A stretch of 64,000 nucleotides of DNA from a bacterium. GTDB lineage: Bacteria; UBP6; UBA1177. Positions 22,501-29,242 of this stretch are shown here, one piece after another. The notes under the pieces were generated by a model, which was not told the origin of the DNA, did not search any database, and saw only the letters and a program-made list of their open reading frames with translations. A program made the position numbers and the translations under genes. Position 1 is the stretch's first letter, and the number at the start of each line of letters is the position of its first letter. Location of the stretch: assembly GCA_017405875.1 (NCBI GenBank), contig JAFQZM010000006.1, positions 1-64,000 on the forward strand. Reading direction: 5' to 3'.

Positions 22501-22828
22501 TGATGACAGGTTTTTTGAAAACCGTGCCGCTCGGCTCGAATTCGACAACTTTACTGACAACTTTCATTCCTCCGATTTTATCCGGGATTGCGGCATAACC
22601 CGATACATCGTAGATCGTCATCGTGATCTTTGTGTCTGAATCAAGGGCATCTGCGGGAATTTCGATAGAAGTATTTCCGTCGGAACTCTCAACTTTGCCG
22701 CCCTCTTCGGCTTTGATCTCTTTCGATACCTGCTCTTCATACACAGGGTTTTCCTTCTTACTGTCGCCGCAGGAAGCGACTGAAAGCATCAATACAAAAA
22801 CAAAAATCAAACTGAAAAAACGTTTCAT
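19529..22828 (-). CDS. AGDPIM-repeat lipoprotein B with DUF1566 modules
   Basis: 1099 residues from the ATG at 22828, preceded by AGGAGG at 7 bases; a GTG two codons upstream is less likely. Lipobox VASC. The ZU5-like domain carries EEGGKVESSDGNTSIEIP, FEPSGTVFKKP and GHFTAYTF, with seven AGDPIM units inserted. A highly acidic linker of VVEDDDDE units follows, then the Cys module with FYGQDAQF. Five DUF1566-type modules have the motifs WRLPTVKEL, WRLPNKNEL, WRIPTIDEL, WRVPSMEEL and WRLPTTSEL. There is no EGF-like tail. It starts 26 bases after the ATPase/nuclease gene upstream, so the two may be co-transcribed. Likely a surface lipoprotein with multiple ligand-binding modules. Confidence 0.85.
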   Translation of the reverse strand: MKRFFSLIFVFVLMLSVASCGDSKKENPVYEEQVSKEIKAEEGGKVESSDGNTSIEIPADALDSDTKITMTIYDVSGYAAIPDKIGGMKVVSKVVEFEPSGTVFKKPVIITMTATEAFENKIVSAAVFYEKEGRLSYSEHGAYGVMGRDAAGDPIMTTAAGDPIMLSDGNLTTGAGDPIMNSAAGDPIMMASAGDPIMNSAAGDPIMNAAAGDPIMMATGHFTAYTFITIDPKEPEKEPEEPEKDEEVTDKDDEPVVEDDDDEPVVEDDDDPVVEDDDEPVVDEDEIVDEDETPDVDEDIVVPEPPVPVLSKVLCTGLTKCSDGEMTIDCPAEGEDFYGQDAQFVATKSCVPHKYSIQTEPVAVEEDPEEGEGTGLRNILRGGSNNANIRNGVLRDGETGESYEFVLDENTHLKWVFLNESGLHAAAETRCAELTYGGHEWRLPTVKELLSISDHDRFASAANDYYFGNFGYYGFWASEPALVDDNYYQDPFWAYKSEYGTLEWDGIGQYGSTNHSIACVSGEEYGKVNAENYEIRTINGHEVVSDSSTNLLWQKNSKTVKNWKEALAYCKNLEYAGYSDWRLPNKNELVTLVDYSRADPASLFPGMTSETLLTSTSQVTYGNAGGPIAIDMKSGQVKDYSSYDENPSVRCVRSDTQPLAAGRTIPYCDASRIGPCEDASTGYVWSSADVDFSYSDSSNPMVPMTWDKKAIQCRESNEGGISKWRIPTIDELRKLFPADEFLKPDGECKVTNACFDYASEECFNESECSPEVGREKVMSSLFDSGIYFSGTFTDTNSHDAVWFVNMKNDSVKRTENYHDGYGSSQSRCIKDDSLPNLPAFPYTDSENGLIWSSLSKKYLPYWYDAAKYCTDLVEGGSNNWRVPSMEELWTLVKDCPDGDCVPNTTGEYSVLGDLGNLWSSDISSGDSNYVHLLKFMTASEDSQSFYYENFARARCVRSLSDSENVPELDEESDFPYPMPDLIWSKVSDEEYYDSENDAAAYCNELNEEGYGGETEWRLPTTSELASIINKRVCSNKNNFLTGATSGRCSQYTFGGYSFFGDMFSLQAQGGYVFDFVQGRINSYGYARVRCVVAMPDDAN
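22181..22381 (-). repeat. AGDPIM minisatellite in lipoprotein B
   Basis: Seven AGDPIM units, mostly on a 27-bp period, with a spacer LSDGNLTTG after the second. Codon-level identity between neighbouring units is high, which favours slippage or unequal exchange. Confidence 0.88.
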
Positions 22829-22854
22829 AAACACACCTCCTATAATAAATCTGA

Positions 22855-24393
22855 TTACAAATCTTCTTTCAAATATTCGCTGACACAGCGTTTTTCCTTA
22901 TCAACCACAATAGAAACGGCAATCTTTTTGCGCGGATCGGCTGCAAATTCATCGGCACAACCTTTTATTTTTATCTGGTTTATTCCTTCTAGCGCAGTTG
23001 TAGGAGCCATTTTATACTCAAAAATGTAGATAGAATCTTTTGTTTTGATTACCGCATCGGCTCTGCCTTTGTATGAAGAAAGTTCGCTTGCAACCCTATA
23101 GCCCAAAGTTTTCAACAGAACATAGATCAATGACGAAAAATAATTCTCGTTTTCTTTCGGAATTATCTGGTAAGGAATTGAAGCAAAAAGCGCGTTTACA
23201 GCGGTAATAAAACCGTCAATGTCGCCTGCTCTCAAAGAGTCCAGCATTTTATCGTCATGGTTTCCGTATTTCTGATCGGTGAAATTTGTAAGCAGATACG
23301 CGGCAAACGACTGTCTGACTTCTTCATTCGGATAGTCGAGCAGATATTTTCCGTTTTCATTTTTCCCGACAATCGTGAGGTAGCCGGTCTGGAACATCAG
23401 TGCTTTTATGTCTATTTTTGTTACATCGAAATTGTTAAGATCAAGCTCTGAAATTGCAGTATTTTCAAGCTCTTTTATATCAACAGAGTGTTCGCGGATA
23501 AAATCGACCAGAAGTTTTGGAAGACCGCTTTCAAACCAGTAGTTTTTAAACTCTTTTTTGGCAAAAAAATTAAGAATCGAAAAGGGATTGTAGATGTGCG
23601 TCTTTCCGTCAAATTTATATCCGTCATACCAGAATCTTATTTTTTCATCGAGTTCAACGCGAGAAATTTCCAGCTCTTCACAAGCAGCATCTTTGTATTC
23701 GTTGAAATATTCGTTCAAATCATCCTTTGTGAATCCGCAGATGGCAGCAAAATTTTTGTCCATAGAAATGTCTGCCAGATTGTTGAGTTCGGAGAAAACA
23801 GACATCTTGGAAAAACGGGAAATTCCGGTGATAAGCACGAATCTCAGCATTTCGCTGCAACCCTTTATTGCGCCGTAGAAATTGCGCATAATCTCTCTGT
23901 TTTCCTCGGCTTTTTGAATATCATTGATCGAATCAACGATCGGTTTGTCGTATTCGTCAATCAGAAGGACAACTCTTTCGCCTGTTTTTTTGTAAAGTTT
24001 TTGGATTAATTCGATAAGCCTCTTCTTATTGTCATCACTTGAGAGCTGAAGATTATATTGCTCTGAACTTTCATCCAGCATCTCATTTATTGCCAAAGAA
24101 AGAGACCGTCTGAAAAAACTGCTTCTGTTGAAATCAATTTTGATTACCGGGACTTCCTTCCAATCAAAATTGTTTTCGATCCAAAGTCCTTTAAAAAGTT
24201 CCTTTTTTCCTTCAAACAAATTTTTAAGTGTTGAAATGAGCAGCGATTTTCCGAATCTGCGCGGACGGGAAAGAAACACAAATTGGGAAAGATTCAACAA
24301 ATCGTAAATTATTTTCGTTTTGTCTGCATAAATTCCGTTCCATTCGATAAGACCTGCGAAATCCTGCTGACCGATAGGCAATCTTTTTAACAT
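22855..24393 (-). CDS. AAA-ATPase-like / PD-(D/E)XK nuclease-like protein (DUF1703 type)
   Basis: 512 residues from the ATG at 24393, which has AAGGAG 10 bases upstream; an in-frame start 11 codons earlier lacks a site. The N-terminus LPIGQQDFAGLIEWNGIYAD is typical of the AAA-ATPase_like family. The nucleotide-binding loop is SRPRRFGKSLL near residue 45. A Walker B-like segment VVLLIDEYDKP follows. The C-terminal PD-(D/E)XK_9 domain shows GRADAVI followed by EYK. Proteins of this build are common in anaerobes and occur in many copies; their role is unknown and defence or mobile-element functions have been suggested. Here it lies between lipoproteins C and B with gaps of 42 and 26 bases. Confidence 0.9.
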   Translation of the reverse strand: MLKRLPIGQQDFAGLIEWNGIYADKTKIIYDLLNLSQFVFLSRPRRFGKSLLISTLKNLFEGKKELFKGLWIENNFDWKEVPVIKIDFNRSSFFRRSLSLAINEMLDESSEQYNLQLSSDDNKKRLIELIQKLYKKTGERVVLLIDEYDKPIVDSINDIQKAEENREIMRNFYGAIKGCSEMLRFVLITGISRFSKMSVFSELNNLADISMDKNFAAICGFTKDDLNEYFNEYKDAACEELEISRVELDEKIRFWYDGYKFDGKTHIYNPFSILNFFAKKEFKNYWFESGLPKLLVDFIREHSVDIKELENTAISELDLNNFDVTKIDIKALMFQTGYLTIVGKNENGKYLLDYPNEEVRQSFAAYLLTNFTDQKYGNHDDKMLDSLRAGDIDGFITAVNALFASIPYQIIPKENENYFSSLIYVLLKTLGYRVASELSSYKGRADAVIKTKDSIYIFEYKMAPTTALEGINQIKIKGCADEFAADPRKKIAVSIVVDKEKRCVSEYLKEDL

Positions 24394-24435
24394 TGAACAG
24401 CTCTCCTTGTTTTTATCCCCCATCATGTAGAGACG

Positions 24436-27400
24436 TTACCTTACGCAACGAACATAGTTATTGGTTGTCTTATAGTCGTGGTCCACACGCCCATAGTCGA
24501 AATCCACATACCAGAAGTAATCTGTACTATCTGAGGCAGAGGAAGACCACAAATAAGCCGCATCTCCGAATTTGCTGTGTCCGCCGGTGGAATCTGATGA
24601 ACAGGAGTAACAAGCATCTGAACTCCAACAATCAGAATAAGAGAGGCAACTCGTCGTAACACCGCATGAACCGCCTGATTCTGTGCCTGCACACTCCTGA
24701 ATAAGCGTCCTGAGTTCGTCGATATCCGGCAGTCTCCAGTCGGTGTATCCGCCATCGGTCAGGTTTTCGCAGTATGAACCGGCATTTTCCCAATACATAC
24801 TGCTTGACGATTTTGCCGACCATGTAAGATTAGTTTCCGTGTCGGTATAGGGGAATACTATTTCGCACTCTTCTCCGTCCCACTCATAGCCTTCATCGCA
24901 GCCGCAGATGTAAACGCCGTCTTCGCTTGTGCATGTTCCGTCGGAATTTTCAATTTCCTCACACGGGTAGAGATCACACGGAGACGGGTTTTCGTCAACA
25001 TCGGCAACGCAGCGGACTTTAGTATAGAAGGTTCGAATTGCATCTGAGGTCAGTTCTGTCTGCGAAGCCGTCATGAAATCCAAAACATTGTAATAGGTTT
25101 CAACATTGGTCGGCAGCTGATTTCTGGTTACAGTAGACGACCAGAGCGTGGAAACATCACCGAAAACGGAATAAGCACCGTAAATATCAGGTGCGCAGCC
25201 GCCGTCATGACAGCCCTGAACGAGAGTTGCAAGTTCTTCGATTGTCGGAAGTCTCCATGCGTATTCATCGTCTTCCGTGCAGTATTCATTTGCTTCATCC
25301 CAGCTGAGCTGATCTGCAGAAAGTTCCGACCAGACAAGAGAATTTTCATCGTCGGTGTACGGGAATTCCACATCGGGAATACTATTGTCCTTTACGCAGC
25401 GGATACTCGGAGTTACATAAATATATTCGCCGTGGTGAGACTCGATCGCGCCGGTTTGGAAATTGACTCTCCATGAATAGCCTTCGCCTTCGCCCGTCTG
25501 AGTTCCGGAAACCATGAAAGTGTAGTCGCCGAATACCGATTCAATAGCGGTTCCGGTTTCACAGATTTCCGAATCGTAGCAGACTTCACTCGATATTTCG
25601 CTGCATTCGTCGGAGACGTAGCATTCGTCGAGGCCATCGCTCCTGAGTATCGTGCGGATTTCGCTGATTGTCGCAACTCTCCACTGCGAAATACCGCCCT
25701 GTTTTGATTCACGGCACATCATAGCAGCTTCAAGATAATCGACCTCGTCATCACTGTCATTCACATCCTGCGACCAGACTATGCCTGTTTCGGCGTCTTC
25801 GCACGGAGTGTAACCCGTTTCGTCGCACGCCGGAACCGCACTGTACTGCGCGACATCGGATCTGACGCACAGAGTATATGCAGTTGTAACATTTCCCTGA
25901 GTTTCACCGACACTGAACATCGTTCCGCCGCCGACCTCCATGATGAATGCTCTTGCAGATCCGCCGTAGTCAGGAGCAGATGTCGAAGTCCAGTAATTTC
26001 CTCCGATGATATCGGGGAAGTCACTCTTGCTATCACCATATTCTTTGCCGGTATAGTTAAGAATTGTCGCAAACTCGTTTCTGTTAGGCAGTCTCCAGTC
26101 GGAATATCCTGCATAATTCAAGTCTTCGCAGTAAGCAAGAGCCTGAGACCAGTTCATGTCAAGCTCAGTCGCAGCTTTCCACATAAGGTTAGTCGCGGAA
26201 TCCGTAACAACGGTGCCTCCTGAAATATTTTTCTCAGTAAATGTTCCCGCAACGCCGTATTCCGTGCCGCTTACGCAGGCGAAATAGTTGCTCCCCTCTT
26301 TTCCGTAACTGCTATATTGCAGATAACCGTGGCCGGTATCCATAATCAGGACTTCATCTTCTCCTGTTTTCTGATTTTGGAAATATGTGCCTGACCAGTA
26401 TGAGTTGGATGAATACATTCCCGTTCTGAAGTATGCCAGGCGGAGAGCAGGATAGCTTGAACCGCTGTCAATAATGCTCATAAGCTCTTTCGCAGTCGGG
26501 AGTCTCCACTCTCGGCCTTCTCCCGTATCAAGCGTGTCGCAGAATGTATAAGCATTGTCCCATGTTCCGAAGCCTGTATAGAAATACCATCTCAAACCTG
26601 TAGAGAGATCGTCAACTATATTGCAGGCGTCGTTATCACTAATGCAGTTTGTTTCCTCAGAGATTTTTTCGTAAACCTGCGGAGTACAGGACTGTCTTGC
26701 AGTGTAGTTTGCATCCTGACCGTAGAATTCCTCACCTTCAAGCGGGCAGTCGATTACGGAACCTTCATCGTTATAGCATTTTGTCTGGCCTGTGCAGAGA
26801 ACTTTTGCGACAGGTGCGCTGCATTTCACAGTATCTTCATTCCATTCGTAATCCTCGATGCACACAAATGCGCAGTCGCCTTCTTCCGCATAGTGAGCCG
26901 TATAGTACGGATACCCCTTGCCGTTCCAAGTCGGAATGTATGTGTCTCCGTTTACCCATGCAGCATTTTCCGGAAGCTCGCCGCAGGATTCAGCCGGCTT
27001 TGTGTCGGACTGGCAGCTTTCTTCTTCATAGTGGTAGTTTGCAACGCACTCGAAGGTACACTCTTCGCCCTCATCCTCAAAGTAGGTTGCCTCAGGTTCG
27101 GTCGACCATGCTTCATTACTCCAGTGAGGAATGTATGTTGCAGCCACCCAAGCCGCATTAGACGGAAGGTTCGTGCAGTTCTGCGCTTCACCGGTATCGG
27201 ATACGCAGGCATCGTTTTCGACATGCTGCTCAGCCTGGCATGCGCATGTTCCGTTGGTCTCAACCCAGATGTATGTTGCCTTGCACTTATAAGCGCAGTC
27301 GCCTTCCTCTGCATAGTGAGCCGATGCGCTCGAGTAGTCTTCGCCGTACCAGGTCGGAACGTATGTTTCACCGCTTACCCACTGCGCATTCTCTGGAAGA

Positions 27401-29097
27401 TCGCCGCAGGATTCAGCCGGCTTTGTATCGGACTGGCAGCTTCCCTCCTCGTAGTGGAAGTTCTCGACACACTCGAAAGCGCATTCACTGCCGCCATCTT
27501 CAAAATAGGTTGCCGCAGGTTCGGTCGACCATGCGCCGCTTACCCAGTGCGGAGTGTAGGTTTCGACTTTCCAAGCCGCATTAGCAGGAATGTTCGTGCA
27601 GTTCTGCGCTTCACCGGTATTGGATACGCAGGCATCATTTTCAACGTGCTGAGCATCCGTACAAGCACAGGTTTCGTTAGTTTCAACCCAGGTGTAGGTC
27701 GGTTTGCACTGATAAGCGCAGTCTCCTTCTTCAGCATAGTTTGCCGATGCGCTCGAATAAGCACTGCCGTTCCAGGTCGGAACGTACGTGTCACCGCTTA
27801 CCCACTGCGCGTTTGCAGGAAGCGTTCCGCAGCTTGCCGCAGCCTGTGTATTCGATTTGCACTCACCGTTTTCGACGTGCTCTGTCGACTGGCAGGTGCA
27901 GCTTGAATCGATCCAGCTGTAGGTCGGTTTGCACTGATAAGCGCAGTCTCCCGATTCAGCGTAGTGAGCCGATACGGATGACGTATATTCCTCGCCGTTT
28001 CTGGTCAATTCGTATGTATCACCGTTTACCCACTGTGCATTTTCGGGAAGAGTTCCGCAAGAAAGTGTTGCGATCTGGCAGTCGTCAGAGCAGGAAGCAC
28101 CGATTCCCTCGCCTTTGCCGGATTCAGGATCAGCCTTGTCGCAGACTTCGTTGCCCTGTTTCGTACCGTCACCGCAGTAAGCGACTGAACCTGCCTGTTT
28201 TTTGCATTCTTTCGTGCAGAGTTCGCAGCTCTTTTCGCCGTAAGCACAGTCGGTTTTGCCGTTGTCGCTGCCGTTATCGCACTCTTCACCTTCCTCAACA
28301 ACGCCGTTTCCGCATTCCGGGGCATTGTCTTCATCTGGAGAGACGTCTTCATCGCCGTCATTAGTATCGGCATCAGCATCGACGGTACCTGCCTGAGAAT
28401 CAGATTCTTCGACAACTATAAAAGTGTAAGCCGTGAAGTGACCGGTCGTCATCATTATCGGGTCACCGGCAGCAGCGTTCATGATCGGATCACCCGCTGC
28501 ATTCGACATGATCGGGTCGCCTGCAGAAGCAAGCATGATAGGATCACCTGCAGAAGCAAGCATGATCGGATCGCCCGCCGCACTCATCATTATCGGGTCG
28601 CCTGCTGCATTCAGCATAATAGGATCGCCTGCAGCAGTCTGCATGATCGGGTCGCCCGCTGCATCTTTGCCGACAAGAATAGCATACTCGCTGTGTTCGC
28701 TGTAGCTCCATGCGCCCTTAGCTTCGTTGTAAACAGCGGCTGCAACTACTTTGTCTTTGATTTCGTTGTTTGCCGTCATCTTAATGATAATCGGTTTTTT
28801 GAAAATTGTGCCGCTTGGTTCGAACTCGACGACCGTGCTTATAACTTTTTCGCCTTTTGCCGTAGCATAGTGCGAACTTTCATAAACACTTACCGTGATG
28901 GTAGTATTTGAATCAAGAGCATCTGCAGGAATATCAACGGCAACCGATTCATCGGAAGTCGATACCGTTCCGCCTTCTTCAGCGCTGATTTCCTTTGAGA
29001 CCTTCTCCTTAACGTCATCTTTTTTCTTTTTGTCGCCGCAGGATGCGACCGCAAAAACCAAAATAAAAATCAAAACCAAACTGAGCACACGTTTCAT
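24436..29097 (-). CDS. AGDPIM-repeat lipoprotein C, giant Cys-rich form with DUF1566 modules
   Basis: 1553 residues, the largest of the family. Lipobox VASC with Cys20. The ZU5-like domain (about 40-227) is split by eight AGDPIM units (146-216). Residues 260-345 hold two Cys-rich repeats of the myxobacterial type (CGNGVVEEGEECDNG; CGDGTKQGNEVCDK). Residues 346-758 are six tandem Cys-rich repeats of 60-77 residues with cores such as LPENAQWVSG and YAEEGDCAYQCK. The Cys module with FYGQDANY (about 767-805) and five DUF1566-type modules (about 820-1553) follow, with a short EGF-like unit before the last. The ribosome site AGGAGG precedes the ATG. It probably heads a transcript with the ATPase/nuclease gene and lipoprotein B. 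Confidence 0.87.
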   Translation of the reverse strand: MKRVLSLVLIFILVFAVASCGDKKKKDDVKEKVSKEISAEEGGTVSTSDESVAVDIPADALDSNTTITVSVYESSHYATAKGEKVISTVVEFEPSGTIFKKPIIIKMTANNEIKDKVVAAAVYNEAKGAWSYSEHSEYAILVGKDAAGDPIMQTAAGDPIMLNAAGDPIMMSAAGDPIMLASAGDPIMLASAGDPIMSNAAGDPIMNAAAGDPIMMTTGHFTAYTFIVVEESDSQAGTVDADADTNDGDEDVSPDEDNAPECGNGVVEEGEECDNGSDNGKTDCAYGEKSCELCTKECKKQAGSVAYCGDGTKQGNEVCDKADPESGKGEGIGASCSDDCQIATLSCGTLPENAQWVNGDTYELTRNGEEYTSSVSAHYAESGDCAYQCKPTYSWIDSSCTCQSTEHVENGECKSNTQAAASCGTLPANAQWVSGDTYVPTWNGSAYSSASANYAEEGDCAYQCKPTYTWVETNETCACTDAQHVENDACVSNTGEAQNCTNIPANAAWKVETYTPHWVSGAWSTEPAATYFEDGGSECAFECVENFHYEEGSCQSDTKPAESCGDLPENAQWVSGETYVPTWYGEDYSSASAHYAEEGDCAYKCKATYIWVETNGTCACQAEQHVENDACVSDTGEAQNCTNLPSNAAWVAATYIPHWSNEAWSTEPEATYFEDEGEECTFECVANYHYEEESCQSDTKPAESCGELPENAAWVNGDTYIPTWNGKGYPYYTAHYAEEGDCAFVCIEDYEWNEDTVKCSAPVAKVLCTGQTKCYNDEGSVIDCPLEGEEFYGQDANYTARQSCTPQVYEKISEETNCISDNDACNIVDDLSTGLRWYFYTGFGTWDNAYTFCDTLDTGEGREWRLPTAKELMSIIDSGSSYPALRLAYFRTGMYSSNSYWSGTYFQNQKTGEDEVLIMDTGHGYLQYSSYGKEGSNYFACVSGTEYGVAGTFTEKNISGGTVVTDSATNLMWKAATELDMNWSQALAYCEDLNYAGYSDWRLPNRNEFATILNYTGKEYGDSKSDFPDIIGGNYWTSTSAPDYGGSARAFIMEVGGGTMFSVGETQGNVTTAYTLCVRSDVAQYSAVPACDETGYTPCEDAETGIVWSQDVNDSDDEVDYLEAAMMCRESKQGGISQWRVATISEIRTILRSDGLDECYVSDECSEISSEVCYDSEICETGTAIESVFGDYTFMVSGTQTGEGEGYSWRVNFQTGAIESHHGEYIYVTPSIRCVKDNSIPDVEFPYTDDENSLVWSELSADQLSWDEANEYCTEDDEYAWRLPTIEELATLVQGCHDGGCAPDIYGAYSVFGDVSTLWSSTVTRNQLPTNVETYYNVLDFMTASQTELTSDAIRTFYTKVRCVADVDENPSPCDLYPCEEIENSDGTCTSEDGVYICGCDEGYEWDGEECEIVFPYTDTETNLTWSAKSSSSMYWENAGSYCENLTDGGYTDWRLPDIDELRTLIQECAGTESGGSCGVTTSCLSYSDCWSSDACYSCSSDSTGGHSKFGDAAYLWSSSASDSTDYFWYVDFDYGRVDHDYKTTNNYVRCVR
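26824..28062 (-). repeat. Six tandem Cys-rich repeats in lipoprotein C
   Basis: Repeats begin SCGTLPENAQW, SCGTLPANAQW, NCTNIPANAAW, SCGDLPENAQW, NCTNLPSNAAW and SCGELPENAAW. Units 2-3 and 4-5 form two copies of a larger long-plus-short unit, which points to duplication of a two-repeat block. Cys spacing is conserved and suits disulphide-stabilised modules. Confidence 0.85.
28450..28662 (-). repeat. AGDPIM minisatellite in lipoprotein C
   Basis: Eight uninterrupted AGDPIM units with a strict 9-residue, 27-bp period. This is the most regular of the four arrays. Confidence 0.9.
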
Positions 29098-29129
29098 AAA
29101 AAAAACCTCCTAAAACCTATCAACTACTC

Positions 29130-29235
29130 ACCTAAGTTAGGGGAGCCGGCTGCGCAGCAGACTGTGGCGTGTGTCGGTCTTTCAACACACGCCCCCGTTG
29201 CTCCGCAACACCCCCTCTAGCTTAGAGGGGGATTT
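29130..29235. repeat. Multi-hairpin intergenic island between lipoproteins D and C
   Basis: About 105 bases with consecutive palindromes: CCTAAGTTAGG at the left; GCTGCGCAGC; CGTGTGT...ACACACG with a 10-base loop; GTTGC/GCAAC; and a perfect 9-bp hairpin CCCCCTCTA/TAGAGGGGG at 29211-29231. It lies after the lipoprotein D stop and before the lipoprotein C start. It resembles a small dispersed element or a compact terminator/processing region. No coding sequence is evident. Confidence 0.55.
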
Positions 29236-29242
29236 ATAAAAC

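Noticed and set aside
21206-22639. Long open frame (477 codons) on the plus strand opposite lipoprotein B
   Set aside because: It is antisense to the AGDPIM and linker codons, with no ribosome site and a His/Arg/Phe-rich product typical of shadow frames.
28481-28705. IGSPAA repeat peptides on the plus strand within the AGDPIM arrays
   Set aside because: They come from reading the same 27-bp repeats on the opposite strand; no start signal and the same effect occurs in all four genes.
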